DNA from: Stutzerimonas frequens
GTDB taxonomy: Bacteria > Pseudomonadota > Gammaproteobacteria > Pseudomonadales > Pseudomonadaceae
Assembly (NCBI RefSeq): GCF_024448335.1
Contig: NZ_JAMOHM010000002.1
Coordinates: 124,001 to 188,000, forward strand
Direction of reading: 5' to 3'
Length of the DNA stretch: 64,000 nucleotides
Shown here: positions 1-9,737 of the stretch, one piece after another
Position numbering within the stretch: the stretch's first letter is position 1
Layout of the letters: every line of letters starts with the position of its first letter
The notes under the pieces: model-generated
Seen by the model: only the letters and a program-made list of their open reading frames with translations
Told to the model about the DNA's origin: nothing
Databases searched by the model: none
Made by a program: the position numbers and the translations under genes

Positions 1-6
1 CTCTAC

Positions 7-2016
7 TTACTCAGGCTCTACCCGCCGCTGCTGGTAGATCCAATCGACGATCTCACCCTCCGGCACATACCCGCTCACCACTTCACGAAGCAGTTGCCGC
101 ACCTGGGGGTAATCGTCGCTCTCCACCGCCTTGAGCAATTTCGCCAGCCGGTCCTTGAGCACATCCCAATCAAGATGCTCCTCATCGGCGCGCATGATCA
201 TAGGATGCTCGGTAGGGCTCACGTTGTCGCCGATCAGCAGCTCTTCATACAGCTTCTCGCCGGGGCGCAAGCCGGTGTACTCGATCTTGATATCCCCATG
301 CGTGCACCTCTCGGATCGCACGCTCAAGCCGGAAAGATGAATCAGCTTTTCGGCCAGCTCGGCAATACGCACCGGCTGCCCCATGTCCAGCACAAACACG
401 TCACCGCCCTGCCCCATCGACCCCGCCTGGACAACCAGCTGCGCCGCCTCGGGAATGGTCATGAAATAACGGGTGATCTTCGGATGCGTCACCGTCACCG
501 GCCCGCCCGCGCGAATTTGTTGATAGAAGCGCGGAATCACCGACCCGGAAGAACCCAGTACATTACCGAACCGCACCATCGTGAAACGGGTCTTGTTGAC
601 GTGATGCACGGCGTTCGCAATGCCGAACAGGCTTGGCGCCGGTTCACGGCTGAGCGCCTGCAGGATCAACTCCGCGACACGCTTGGTACTGCCCATGACA
701 TTGGTCGGCCTAACGGCCTTGTCAGTGGAAATCAGCACGAAATTGCTGACACCCGCCTGCACTGCCGCCTGGGCAGTGTTCAATGTACCCACCACATTGT
801 TCAGCACACCCTCAGCAACGTTGTGCTCGACCATGGGTACATGCTTGTACGCAGCAGCGTGATAAACCGTCTGCACGCCCCAGGTGCGCATTACATCCAG
901 CACACGGTCGGCGTTACGTATCGAACCGAGAATCGGCACCAGGCGAGTCGAGATAGCCTCCCGCTCAACACGTCGTTCCAGCTCAAGATGAATGCTGTAA
1001 AGGTTGTACTCACTGTGCTCGAACAACAACAACACCGCGGGCTGGCTCGCAATTATCTGCCTGCACAGCTCGGAGCCAATGGAACCACCAGCCCCGGTAA
1101 CCATCACAGCCTGGCTGCGGATGCACTTTTCCAGTAGCTCTTGGACTGGGGGAACGGCGTCACGTCCAAGAAGGTCGGCAATGTCCACTTCTTGAATGTC
1201 ATCAACCTGGACCTTGCCACTCGCCAAGTCCATAAACCCCGGAACAGATCTGACGTGGAGCGGATAATGTTCAAGCATTTCAAGTATCTGCCGCCGCCTG
1301 GCTCGGGTAGCCGACGGAATGGCGAGAAGTATTTCAACCGCGCCGGTGTCTTCGACCATCTGTTCAATATGTTTGGCTGAATAGACGTGAAGACCGGCGA
1401 TGGAACGGTTGTACAGATTCGGGTCGTCGTCGATAAAAGCGACCGGCCGCATCGCGCGCCCCATCCGAAGCGCAGCCACCAACTGATTTCCTGCCGCACC
1501 AGCACCGTAGATCGCAACTTTAGCCAGCCCGGCATCTCGAGCTTTGAATTTGCTCAACGACGCAGGTGTGAACCAATTACCCATGAAGTAATGGCGCATT
1601 ACGAGCCGCAGCCCGCCAATGAGCACAAGACTCACCCACCAGTAATTAAATACCATGGACCGGGGGATAAGTTTGGGCGCATCGGTATACCAATAAATGG
1701 CAAGCGATAACGACAAAGCTGAAAGTGAGACAGCTTTAACGATGGTCATCAGCGCGTCATTACCGAAATAGCGCATGACGGCACGGTACATACCCAAGCG
1801 TACAAAAAAGGGAATCGAAACGACCGGGGCTATAGCGAACAACCAGGAGTGGCCGCCAAATGGTTCTGCAAACTCGGCATTACCAAGGCGGACATAGAAA
1901 GCCAGCCATAGCGCCAACCAGACCAGCAGAACGTCCACAGCAACCTGAATCAGGCGTTTCTGCCGCCGCGGCAAACGAACCAGATGGGTTCTCACTTTCT
2001 CAGCGAACCTAAGCAT
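7..2016 (-). CDS. wbpM: WbpM/FlaA1-type UDP-N-acetylglucosamine 4,6-dehydratase
   Basis: Large membrane-bound nucleotide-sugar 4,6-dehydratase, expected to make the UDP-4-keto-6-deoxy sugar used for QuiNAc, FucNAc or bacillosamine-type residues. Four membrane segments lie in about residues 22-140. A first Rossmann fold follows (GAGAAG near 170). The catalytic SDR domain begins near 300 with TGAGGSIGSE and carries STDKAVRPTN and NVMGSTK, where Met replaces the usual Tyr as in WbpM. The ATG at 2016 gives 669 residues, close to P. aeruginosa WbpM; an upstream in-frame TTG at 2064 has no convincing ribosome site. It is the last gene of the glycan locus, as wbpM is in P. aeruginosa. It follows the small sugar transferase, whose product it may supply with substrate. 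Confidence 0.93.
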   Translation of the reverse strand: MLRFAEKVRTHLVRLPRRQKRLIQVAVDVLLVWLALWLAFYVRLGNAEFAEPFGGHSWLFAIAPVVSIPFFVRLGMYRAVMRYFGNDALMTIVKAVSLSALSLSLAIYWYTDAPKLIPRSMVFNYWWVSLVLIGGLRLVMRHYFMGNWFTPASLSKFKARDAGLAKVAIYGAGAAGNQLVAALRMGRAMRPVAFIDDDPNLYNRSIAGLHVYSAKHIEQMVEDTGAVEILLAIPSATRARRRQILEMLEHYPLHVRSVPGFMDLASGKVQVDDIQEVDIADLLGRDAVPPVQELLEKCIRSQAVMVTGAGGSIGSELCRQIIASQPAVLLLFEHSEYNLYSIHLELERRVEREAISTRLVPILGSIRNADRVLDVMRTWGVQTVYHAAAYKHVPMVEHNVAEGVLNNVVGTLNTAQAAVQAGVSNFVLISTDKAVRPTNVMGSTKRVAELILQALSREPAPSLFGIANAVHHVNKTRFTMVRFGNVLGSSGSVIPRFYQQIRAGGPVTVTHPKITRYFMTIPEAAQLVVQAGSMGQGGDVFVLDMGQPVRIAELAEKLIHLSGLSVRSERCTHGDIKIEYTGLRPGEKLYEELLIGDNVSPTEHPMIMRADEEHLDWDVLKDRLAKLLKAVESDDYPQVRQLLREVVSGYVPEGEIVDWIYQQRRVEPE

Positions 2017-2078
2017 AAAAGTCTTGTTCTTCGGCGAATGGGGCGGCACTGGAATTGGATACAAGCCAGGCCAATAGG

Positions 2079-2630
2079 TTAGTCGAAAATGCGATCTCCA
2101 GAGCCCCCACCAGTTAATGTCTGGACGATATATTTCACGTAAGTCGCCAGCGTAAGGCTGGAAATCATTTTCTGATCCATTTCCGCAAGCAACGCCGGGG
2201 TCGACATATCTACCCCTCGCACTTGCGCGAGCCCGGTGATGCCGGGCCGAACGGCAAACACACCACGCTTGGCGCGCTCATTAGTGAGTTCCTCCTGATT
2301 GAACAAACCCGGTCGAGGCCCTACCAAACTCATTTCGCCCTTGAGCACGTTCCACAGCTGAGGCAATTCATCCAGCTTCGTCCGGCGCAGGAAACTACCA
2401 AATCGAGTGACCGAGGCGCTGCTGGCAAGATGAGTTGGTACGGAGGCGGTGCCTTGCGCCATGGTGCGAAATTTGACCAAGGTAAAAGGCTGCTGGTGCC
2501 TCCCTACACGGACCTGCCGAAATATCGGTGAGCCTGTATCAAACATACCGATGATCGCCAGCGCTATAAGCACCGGCGCACCAACAACCAGCCCTAGAAG
2601 GGAAAGCACTATATCGAACGTCCGAATCAC
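2079..2630 (-). CDS. Initiating sugar-phosphate transferase (PglC/WcaJ C-domain type)
   Basis: Monotopic phosphoglycosyl transferase that should load the first sugar phosphate onto undecaprenyl phosphate. At 184 residues it is the minimal PglC-like form. One hydrophobic re-entrant segment lies at about residues 4-27. The family motifs KFRTM, LDELPQLWNV (catalytic Asp-Glu) and SLVGPRP are all present. The start is a GTG at 2630: it overlaps the upstream stop by four bases (GTGA) and has AGGGAGG at good spacing. A longer frame to 2702 would run into the upstream gene. The preceding epimerase probably makes its UDP-sugar substrate. Confidence 0.92.
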   Translation of the reverse strand: MIRTFDIVLSLLGLVVGAPVLIALAIIGMFDTGSPIFRQVRVGRHQQPFTLVKFRTMAQGTASVPTHLASSASVTRFGSFLRRTKLDELPQLWNVLKGEMSLVGPRPGLFNQEELTNERAKRGVFAVRPGITGLAQVRGVDMSTPALLAEMDQKMISSLTLATYVKYIVQTLTGGGSGDRIFD

Positions 2631-3619
2631 ACGCGGCCTCCCTGGCTTGAGGTAACGAAACAGCGGCGGAGGCCATCCTCGACCGAATGGCGCGGCTGCC
2701 ATTCGAGCAGCTCGCGCGTCTTGGTGATATCCACCTGGAGCGAGCCCAACAGTCGGTGGGCCAAAGCACGTTTGCCCAGCAGCGTAGCAGCGAACTTGAG
2801 AATTCCGGCCGGAAGGGGAATCAGCCGCGCGCGCTTGCCCATCGCTATGGCCAGCCCGCGGATCAACTCAGGGGTCGACAGATCCTGTCCGTCGCCGGCA
2901 AGGAATATCTGATTGGCGGCAGCGGGATGATCAATGCAGCGAACGATCAGATCGACGAGATTGTCGATGCCCACCAGCGAGCGCTTATTGTGGATTGCAC
3001 CGAACGGAAGCGGAACCTCTTTCTCGACCAACTTGATCAGGCTCCCGAAATTGCCTTTGACGCCGCTCCCATACACAAGCGGAGGACGGATAATTACCAC
3101 TTCCATGCCGGTTTCGGCGGCCAGCAGCTTCAACCCTTGCTCAGCCTCCAGCTTGGAAAGCCCGTATGCATCCTCCGGCGCAGGCAAGTCATCCGCGAGG
3201 AAAGGCTCGCCCGATACTGTCGCTTCACCATTGACCTTGATGGTGCTGATAAAGACGAATCGCTTCACACCTACAGATGAAGCCTGTTTTGCCAGATTGA
3301 GCGTGCCAACAACATTTACCGCCCGGAAGGCAGAGAGCGGGTCCACGTCCGACTCGTTCATTACATGGACACGTGCGGCGCAGTGAACGACTGCATCAAC
3401 CCCATTGAAAACGCAGGGATCGAACGCTCCGTTCGCCAGATCGCCAAGTTCGACGTATCTCACTGCTTTTCCAATACAAGCGCTGTTGGACAAAATCGGC
3501 TCAGTGGATGGAAGCGTTCGAACTGCAGCAATTGGTTGCCAGCCCTCCAATTCCGCCAAGCGAAGCAGCAAGGCCCCACCAACGAATCCATTCGCCCCGG
3601 TCACGAGTACGTCCATCAA
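2627..3619 (-). CDS. NAD-dependent nucleotide-sugar epimerase/reductase
   Basis: Extended SDR of about 330 residues, in the position and style of WbpV/WbpK-like proteins that act on UDP-4-keto or UDP-hexose sugars. The Rossmann motif TGANGFVGG is near residue 7, and catalytic YGLSK is near 150 after a conserved FISTIKVNGE strand. It probably converts the WbpM product into QuiNAc or FucNAc, but the exact sugar cannot be read from sequence. Two ATG codons stand in tandem at the start. The gene overlaps the upstream glycosyltransferase stop by four bases and overlaps the downstream transferase start, so the three are translationally coupled. Confidence 0.88.
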   Translation of the reverse strand: MMDVLVTGANGFVGGALLLRLAELEGWQPIAAVRTLPSTEPILSNSACIGKAVRYVELGDLANGAFDPCVFNGVDAVVHCAARVHVMNESDVDPLSAFRAVNVVGTLNLAKQASSVGVKRFVFISTIKVNGEATVSGEPFLADDLPAPEDAYGLSKLEAEQGLKLLAAETGMEVVIIRPPLVYGSGVKGNFGSLIKLVEKEVPLPFGAIHNKRSLVGIDNLVDLIVRCIDHPAAANQIFLAGDGQDLSTPELIRGLAIAMGKRARLIPLPAGILKFAATLLGKRALAHRLLGSLQVDITKTRELLEWQPRHSVEDGLRRCFVTSSQGGRV

Positions 3620-4806
3620 TCGGCCTCCCGGACGAGCTCAAGAACGTCTTCCGCCATGGCCCCCATGATTCGGCGACGGGAGAAACGCTCGACGAACTCC
3701 GGACGCGCCTTTGGCTCCAGGCTCAATTTTTCCATTGCGGCAATTGCACCCTCGACATCACAGGGCGCAAACACCTCTGCGTTTGTAACTTCCGTCCTGA
3801 CAAAGTCCGCTGCAAAGCCGGCAACGCCCGCCAATACAGGCTTACCGGTCGCCGCGTACTCGAACAGTTTGGACGGCAATACTCGTCGAAATGCGCTGAA
3901 ATCGTTCAAATGTAGAAAAAGCACATCCGCCTGTTTGTACATCTCGAGCAACCGCTCGCGCTGAACTGGCGGGATCAATTCCACGTTGGTCAGATCGCCT
4001 CCGGCCACAGCATCTCGCAGGGCCTGAGAGCGCCCTCCGGCACCAACGATACAAAAATGAGCCCGCGCGCCCAGACGTTGCGCGAGCGCCGGAATGATCA
4101 AATGCAGCCCCTGCCCATCGCCAATGTTTCCGGCATACAGAATACATAGACGCTTGTCGGGAGCGTTAACGGCAAGCCCAGTCCCCGGGAAGTTTAGAAA
4201 ATCATCATCCACCCCATTCGAATACAACGAGAACCGTTGCTTCGGATATCTAGGCTGGAAATAGCCCAGGAAGCCAGCCGTAACCAGATTTACCTTCTCG
4301 GCCCGTCCAACCGCCCAGCGCTCGAGTGCAGCAAAAGCAACCGAAAAAAGCTTTCCAAGCGGAGCGGTAAACAGCTCTCTCAAGTTTTCAACGAAGATGT
4401 CACGGATATCCAAATACAACCGCGCCCGCTGGCGACGAGCGATCCAGCTTCCCAATACAGCCGTCATCAACCTCGATGACGTCGCCACCACAACGTCATA
4501 GTGACCTTCGCCAGCAATTCGATTGGCCTGCAAAGCAAAAGCTGCAAACGCCTTTGCCTGATCGACAAACCCGCTCTTATGCACTGGCAGCTGGACGCGC
4601 CGGATGCGTAAACAGCCTTGCTCCTCGACAGCTAGCGTCTCACTGGCGTGGGAGTGGTAGCGGTTGGGCTGTGTGGTCAGCACGTCGATATCTACTTGCC
4701 CACCGGCCTGCTCACAAAGCGCATCAACCAATGCCTTGGCGCGAAAAGAGCCTGCAGAGAGATCCGGCGGATAGAAAAAAGTAAGTAGCAGAATTCGTTT
4801 AGGCAT
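3616..4806 (-). CDS. Family 4 glycosyltransferase (WbuB-like)
   Basis: GT-B fold glycosyltransferase of 396 residues. The N-terminal acceptor domain starts LLLTFFYPPDLSAGSFRA, and the C-terminal nucleotide-sugar domain contains ILYAGNIGDGQG (near 225) and the donor-site helix KLFEYAATGKPVLAG near 320. Similar proteins add an N-acetyl-hexosamine to an undecaprenyl-PP-linked sugar, which fits its place just upstream of the initiating transferase. It overlaps the next gene by four bases. Donor and linkage are not predictable. A gap of about 50 bases separates it from the SLC13 permease. Confidence 0.88.
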   Translation of the reverse strand: MPKRILLLTFFYPPDLSAGSFRAKALVDALCEQAGGQVDIDVLTTQPNRYHSHASETLAVEEQGCLRIRRVQLPVHKSGFVDQAKAFAAFALQANRIAGEGHYDVVVATSSRLMTAVLGSWIARRQRARLYLDIRDIFVENLRELFTAPLGKLFSVAFAALERWAVGRAEKVNLVTAGFLGYFQPRYPKQRFSLYSNGVDDDFLNFPGTGLAVNAPDKRLCILYAGNIGDGQGLHLIIPALAQRLGARAHFCIVGAGGRSQALRDAVAGGDLTNVELIPPVQRERLLEMYKQADVLFLHLNDFSAFRRVLPSKLFEYAATGKPVLAGVAGFAADFVRTEVTNAEVFAPCDVEGAIAAMEKLSLEPKARPEFVERFSRRRIMGAMAEDVLELVREAD

Positions 4807-4857
4807 TACATATCACTGATCCAACCGAGGCGGAATTTAATAAAAAGCCACACCCCA

Positions 4858-6633
4858 TTAAAAATGCCAAATAAAAGGAATAACCAGAACCACCACAAAC
4901 CCCGAAATCAAGCTCAGTGGGATACCAAGGCGGGCATAATCGGAAAACTTATAACGACCTGGCCCATAAACCATCATATTAGTTTGATAGCCCAGCGGCG
5001 TAATAAAGCTAGCGGAAGCAGCAAACATCGTCGCAATCACAAACGGCAGGAACGACACACCCAGCTTTTCTGCGACCGCCATCGCGATGGGAAACATTAA
5101 AATCGCCGCCGCATTATTGGTAATAACCTCAGTAAACGCCGCAGTGAGCAGATACACAAGAGCCAATGCTACCCATGGCGTTATTTTATCGGAGACAATC
5201 AAAAACTCTGCAATACTTTCCGCAGCGCCAGTCAACGTCATCGCGTTGCCAAGGGAAAATGACGCGGCGATCGCTACCAAAACGGGCAAATCGATATAAC
5301 GCCGAGCCTTACTTGCCGTAATGCAACGAGTAACGAGCATAGCACCGGCAGCCAGGAACGCAGCCTCCATGATCGGCAACAGTCCGAACGCTGAGAGCAA
5401 TACCATTAACAGCAATATTCCCAGAGCCAAGGGTGCCTTGTGGAAATTGGGCGGGGTTGAATCGTTCAACGCACTGACCAATAGAAAATCACGGCGAAAA
5501 CGGTACTGCTCGACAAACTGGTGACTGGCCTCAAGCAACAACGTGTCACCCACACGCAACGAAATATCGCCCAGCTTTCCGGGAATCCGGTTGCCATTGC
5601 GAGATATCGATAGTATCACTGCATTGAAACGCGTACGGAATTGAGATTCACGCACGGTTTTGTTCAGCGCTGAAAACTCCGTCCCAAGCACCACCTCAAC
5701 CAAGCAACGTTGATGATTAGCCAGCTCCAGCTTATGAATGCTGCCATTGGCCGGTTTTAAACCTTGGATTCGGCGCAGCTCGCTGGCGCACTCCGGCGCC
5801 CCGATAAAGTACAGCTTGTCTCCTGGCTGCAAGGTTCGGTCAGGCTCTGCCGCCGTGATCAGGCGCCCCTGCCGGTTGATCTCCGCTAGATAGCCATAGG
5901 ACAAATGACGCAAACCTGCCTGCTCAATAGTCTTGCCAATTAGAGGGCCGGGGCTTACCACCTCCACCTCGACCCCATACTCTCGGACCTGCTCTAATTT
6001 CTCCCTTACTCCACCGCGGCTAGGAAGCAGCCTGTCAGCAAATAGTACGAGGAAGCTGATGCCAACAAGCAACAAGGCCCCCCCTACCCAAGCAAGCTCG
6101 AACAAGCCGAGGTGCGTGCCGGTTTTAGCCCGCAATAAACCGTCCACAACCAAATTAGTACTAGTTCCAATTAGCGTGCAAGTTCCGCCCAAGATGGTCG
6201 CATAACTAAGCGGCAGCAAGAGCTTAGACGCAGGTATCCGTAGACGCTGAGACCAGTCCTGAATTGCTGGAATAAACATCGCAACCACAGTGGTATTGTT
6301 CATAAAGGCGCTAAGCAGACTGGTTGGTACGAGCATTCGTACCTGCGCGCCACGCACAGATTGCGGCTGCCCAAGCAAGCGTGAAGCCACCCACTGCACC
6401 GCACCGGTTTCCTTCAAACCAGCGGCCACCACATACAAGGTGCCGATAGTAATAACCCCCATATTGGCAAAACCTGCCAACGCATCGTGAGGAGGCAGAA
6501 TGCCGCTGATCACCAGAAAGGCCAGCGCAGCCATCAGGATCAGATCGGCAGGGATTCGAGTAGCGGCCAGTGACAACAAGACTCCGACCACCACCGCAAG
6601 GGTAAAAATGGCATCCAATTCCACAGGATTCAT
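4858..6633 (-). CDS. SLC13-family anion permease with RCK_C domains (probable sulfate importer)
   Basis: Inner-membrane carrier of 591 residues with the two-half SLC13 layout: NNTTVVAMFIPAI and GTCTLIGTSTNLVVDG in the first half (about 110-165) and TNNAAAILMFPIA in the second (about 500). Two TrkA-C/RCK_C-like segments lie between the halves (about 215-375). Proteins with this layout include sodium/sulfate transporters. The neighbouring cysC, which uses sulfate-derived APS, supports sulfate as substrate, but that is inference; tellurite, arsenite or dicarboxylate carriers look alike. The gene is GC-poor next to the flanking chromosome and has about 270 AT-rich bases upstream. Confidence 0.85.
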   Translation of the reverse strand: MNPVELDAIFTLAVVVGVLLSLAATRIPADLILMAALAFLVISGILPPHDALAGFANMGVITIGTLYVVAAGLKETGAVQWVASRLLGQPQSVRGAQVRMLVPTSLLSAFMNNTTVVAMFIPAIQDWSQRLRIPASKLLLPLSYATILGGTCTLIGTSTNLVVDGLLRAKTGTHLGLFELAWVGGALLLVGISFLVLFADRLLPSRGGVREKLEQVREYGVEVEVVSPGPLIGKTIEQAGLRHLSYGYLAEINRQGRLITAAEPDRTLQPGDKLYFIGAPECASELRRIQGLKPANGSIHKLELANHQRCLVEVVLGTEFSALNKTVRESQFRTRFNAVILSISRNGNRIPGKLGDISLRVGDTLLLEASHQFVEQYRFRRDFLLVSALNDSTPPNFHKAPLALGILLLMVLLSAFGLLPIMEAAFLAAGAMLVTRCITASKARRYIDLPVLVAIAASFSLGNAMTLTGAAESIAEFLIVSDKITPWVALALVYLLTAAFTEVITNNAAAILMFPIAMAVAEKLGVSFLPFVIATMFAASASFITPLGYQTNMMVYGPGRYKFSDYARLGIPLSLISGFVVVLVIPFIWHF

Positions 6634-6907
6634 CCCAAGTCAGTATCACGCCTTCGCGCGACAATAATTGATATCGCTTGCAGCTTGGCAGCACTACCAA
6701 AGGAAATTAACATGCCAGTTCATCAGCTTCCCTACAGTCATTCAAGGATGCACGAATAGTGAAGAAAAATTTCTTTAGGAAATTTCAGATATAAAAAATT
6801 CTTGATCGAAACACGATTAAGCAATTTTCCATTGATACAATAGCATCCACACCAGCACTGGATATGATTTCAGCATAGCGTCGAAAACGCCACCAATCTG
6901 CATTCTA
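6634..6907. other. AT-rich intergenic spacer
   Basis: No gene is seen here. The stretch is strikingly AT-rich: the 60 bases at 6781-6840 contain 15 G or C (25 percent), whereas 9121-9180 contain 44 (73 percent). It may carry a separate promoter for the SLC13 permease, but no convincing pair of promoter boxes was found. It looks like a junction left by transfer of the sulfate genes. Confidence 0.5.
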
Positions 6908-7510
6908 TTAGATATACTTGAGAATGCCTCGCTTCCTTAGAAAAGCAACAATCTGTTCGACAGATTGATCTAGCGACTGCACTGATGTATCTATTTTCAA
7001 CTCCGGGTTCTCCGGCAACTCATAATCAGAATCGATACCCGTAAAATTTTGAATTTCACCGGCGCGAGCCTTCTTATACAGACCTTTAGGATCACGCTGT
7101 TCGCAAGTGCTCAGCGGCGTAGCTACATGAATCTCGATAAACTCGCCGGGCTCTACTAGCCCACGCACCATTCGGCGCTCAGCCCGAAATGGTGAAATAA
7201 ATGCCGCGAGAACCAGTAGACCCGAATCTACAAAAAGTGCAGCCAACTCACCTATACGACGAATATTTTCCTGACGGTCGGCATCCGAGAATCCAAGATC
7301 CTTATTCAATCCTTGCCTTACGTTATCGCCATCGAGCAGATACGTATGATGATTAAGCCCGAATAATTCCTGCTCCAGAGCATTGGCCAAGGTAGATTTT
7401 CCCGACCCGCTGTAGCCAGTAAACCAGAGGATGCATGGCTGCTGACGCTTCTGGGCTGAACGCTGTTGCTTAGTTATCAAGCTTTTGCTCCAAAGCAAAT
7501 TATTTTTCAT
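6908..7510 (-). CDS. cysC: Adenylyl-sulfate kinase
   Basis: Phosphorylates adenosine 5'-phosphosulfate to PAPS, the sulfate donor for sulfotransferases. The 200-residue product is intact and stands alone, not fused to CysN. It shows the P-loop GYSGSGKST (about 24-32), [23 protein letters not shown] and FTGIDSDYE. The ATG at 7510 was chosen because the longer frame begins inside the GT2 gene; AGGGCAGGGA precedes it. It overlaps the GT2 stop by 11 bases. In a glycan locus with a sulfotransferase at 14777-16141, its likely job is PAPS supply for polymer sulfation rather than cysteine synthesis. Confidence 0.95.
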   Translation of the reverse strand: MKNNLLWSKSLITKQQRSAQKRQQPCILWFTGYSGSGKSTLANALEQELFGLNHHTYLLDGDNVRQGLNKDLGFSDADRQENIRRIGELAALFVDSGLLVLAAFISPFRAERRMVRGLVEPGEFIEIHVATPLSTCEQRDPKGLYKKARAGEIQNFTGIDSDYELPENPELKIDTSVQSLDQSVEQIVAFLRKRGILKYI

Positions 7511-8159
7511 CTTGCATTCCCTGCCCTTTAAATGAACGAACCAACCAAGGAATAAGATAAAATAATTGCCTAACATGAAACCATGCAATTCGCCTGGGCT
7601 TGGCCACAGCTTTTAAAAAAATTGGTACTTCTTGGACCCGCCCTCCGTTGGCGAGCACCTCCAAAGTCAGAGTTCCACAGATGCAAGCGCCCTTCAACTC
7701 CAACCGCTTGGCAAGATCACTACGTATAGCCCTCATCCCGCTACCGGAATCGCCTACGGGTCCTTTCAAGGAAGCGAGCCACGTAAGGAAGCGCTCAGAC
7801 GGTCTGACGATCTGTTGGCGATGCCCTTGCACCATGTCAGCTACGCCTTCACGAATGGGAGCAACCAAAGCGTCAATGCGTTCCAAAGGCATTTCACCAT
7901 CTGCATCAATGGTGACGATAACTTCGGCGCGGGCAGCGGCAATACCATGGCGCAACGCCGCTATATAACCCTGATTTGAAGCCTGCCTCAGCACTCTTGC
8001 TCCGGCCGCCTCTGCAATAGCAGCCGTATCGTCGCAGCTGCCGTCGTCAACCACGATCACCTCGTCGACTCGGGACGTCAGCGCAGCAACCACCGCACCG
8101 ATACGTTGCGCTTCGTTGAAAGCCGGCACTACCACTGTGACCCCATCAGAGTTCAACAC
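7500..8159 (-). CDS. Family 2 glycosyltransferase (DPM1/polyprenyl-phosphate type)
   Basis: GT-A glycosyltransferase of about 219 residues with [15 protein letters not shown] at the N-terminus, [13 protein letters not shown], and the metal-binding DADGEM near 85. The architecture is that of dolichyl/undecaprenyl-phosphate sugar synthases or side-chain transferases. No membrane anchor is evident apart from a weakly hydrophobic C-terminal stretch. The start is uncertain: GTG at 8159 has GGGG five bases upstream, while an ATG at 8189 has a poor site. It overlaps the end of the acyltransferase remnant and of cysC. Base composition is GC-poor, as for the sulfate genes beside it. Confidence 0.82.
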   Translation of the reverse strand: MLNSDGVTVVVPAFNEAQRIGAVVAALTSRVDEVIVVDDGSCDDTAAIAEAAGARVLRQASNQGYIAALRHGIAAARAEVIVTIDADGEMPLERIDALVAPIREGVADMVQGHRQQIVRPSERFLTWLASLKGPVGDSGSGMRAIRSDLAKRLELKGACICGTLTLEVLANGGRVQEVPIFLKAVAKPRRIAWFHVRQLFYLIPWLVRSFKGQGMQDEK

Positions 8160-8586
8160 TAAAGCCCCGCAACACGAGATTACTACCATCTCTAATTAAA
8201 TGATCAGTATTTCTGTACAGCTTTCTATGTCCGATGGTCTCACGACATTTTTTCGCCCCACACAGGTAAACCACCAGATGGATAAAGCTCACTCCCAAAG
8301 TAACGCCTCGCTCGGACACTTTCGCGAAAAGCGCCGGGAACAGCCTGCGGGCACGTCGCGCGTAAAACTCGCCGAAGCTGAAACGCCCCTCCTCGATCTC
8401 ATCCTTGATCAGGCGCGTGATTAGAAAACCACTGATCACGAAGAATACGTCCACCCCGACATAGCCGCCGGAAAAGGACGCGAACCCGGCGTGAAAGAGC
8501 AGCACGCTCATTACAGCGATAGCGCGAATGCCGTCAATATCCGGCCTGTAGTGTCTTTTCATCAACCTCACCAAAGTTGCAATCAC
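8146..8586 (-). pseudogene. Truncated family 3 acyltransferase (OafA/YrhL-like) remnant
   Basis: The first 87 residues are a clean acyltransferase-3 N-terminus: [13 protein letters not shown], the first membrane helix, [18 protein letters not shown] and [11 protein letters not shown]. Beyond about 8325 the frame continues for some 59 unrelated residues and stops. Normal members have 350-650 residues with about ten membrane helices, so no active enzyme is expected. A likely start is the ATG at 8562. The break point suggests a deletion or recombination that joined the acyltransferase 5' end to foreign DNA in front of the GT2 gene. It implies that an ancestral form of this locus carried an O-acetylase. 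Confidence 0.8.
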
Positions 8587-8603
8587 ATCGACCGCAGGAC
8601 TAT

Positions 8604-9737
8604 TCAGCCCATACGTCGACTCAATTTCTCGTATAACGACAGCAGATTCTGCTGCTCCTCGCCCCAGTTGAAGCCTGCGACGAACTCGCCTCCCTGCGCG
8701 GCCAGCTCTCGTCGCCAGGCATCGTCCTCGAGTAGCGCGAATAACGCCTCGAGCAACCCCGCAGGGTCATCCGCTCGAACCCAGAGGCCGCCACGGTCAC
8801 CGACAAACTCGCGCCACAAGGGGAAGTCGCTGGCCACGAACGGCAAACCGCAGGCCATGTACTCGAACAACTTGGTGGGCCTGGCCGCTGCATGATCGCC
8901 TTCATCGGCGAGCACCGCCAGACCAACGTCGGCACGCATCATATGCGCCAGCACGGTTTCGTGCGCCTGCAGACCCAGGTAGTCCACATGCAACCAGGCC
9001 GGATGACGCATCGCCTGGTCAAGACAGGGCTCCAGCTCCGGGCCCAGCAACCACAGGCGGGTGGCCAGGCCCCGTGCATTGAGGCCCTGCAGTGCATCCA
9101 GCGCATTGAACAGCCCGCGAGCCCGGGACAGGCCGCCGGCATAGATCAGTCGATAGGGCCTAGCCTCGCGCGCCAGGGCCTCTGCCTGAGCGCGTACGCG
9201 CGCCATCAGCGTCGCGGACAGCACCGGGGCGTTGCGCAACAGCCGGCAGCGTTTGGAGAAACGCGGCAGCTGGCGCTCCTGCGTGACCAGCGTGGCATCC
9301 ACACAATGGCTGAGCCCGCGCTCGGCCAGCGACAGCAGATACCCCATCGGCCAACGCAGCGGTTTCGGCAGCCAACTGCGCAGCAGCAGCCGCTGCGAAT
9401 AATCCTCATGGGTGTCGTAGATCACCGTCTTGCCCAGCAGCTTGAGCAGCAGGGCCAGCGGGATCATATCGGGGTTGTGCAGGTGATAGATGTCGGCGCG
9501 CTGCGCCAGCGCCATGTGCAACACCCGCGGCAAATTGAGAAAGCGCTGCAGGCGGTTGCGATAAGCCGGAGCCGGCAGGAAGGTCACACCCTCGGCGACA
9601 TGCTCCTGCTCGCAGCGCATCAGTGCCCTAACCCGGTAGCCCGCCTCGGCCAGGGATACGCATTCGCGTACAACCCGATTGCCCCAGGCCCGGTGGACCG
9701 GGGCAAGCATCAGCACGCTCGGCGGTTCGTGACTCAC
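8604..9737 (-). CDS. Family 4 glycosyltransferase
   Basis: GT-B glycosyltransferase of 377 residues. The N-terminal part contains [20 protein letters not shown] and [17 protein letters not shown]. The C-terminal part contains [14 protein letters not shown] and the donor-site segment [20 protein letters not shown] near 300. The start is GTG at 9737: it overlaps the ATPase stop by four bases (GTGA) and follows a GGAG-type site; the frame to 9779 would lie inside the upstream gene. It is strongly GC-rich, unlike the genes immediately downstream. Tight coupling to the ABC ATPase suggests it acts on the exported polymer. Confidence 0.88.
   Translation of the reverse strand: MSHEPPSVLMLAPVHRAWGNRVVRECVSLAEAGYRVRALMRCEQEHVAEGVTFLPAPAYRNRLQRFLNLPRVLHMALAQRADIYHLHNPDMIPLALLLKLLGKTVIYDTHEDYSQRLLLRSWLPKPLRWPMGYLLSLAERGLSHCVDATLVTQERQLPRFSKRCRLLRNAPVLSATLMARVRAQAEALAREARPYRLIYAGGLSRARGLFNALDALQGLNARGLATRLWLLGPELEPCLDQAMRHPAWLHVDYLGLQAHETVLAHMMRADVGLAVLADEGDHAAARPTKLFEYMACGLPFVASDFPLWREFVGDRGGLWVRADDPAGLLEALFALLEDDAWRRELAAQGGEFVAGFNWGEEQQNLLSLYEKLSRRMG

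Noticed and set aside
8150..8325. Transposase fragment in the tail of the acyltransferase remnant
   Set aside because: Suspected from the abrupt break, but no inverted repeat, DDE motif or known end could be seen, so it is kept only as a question.
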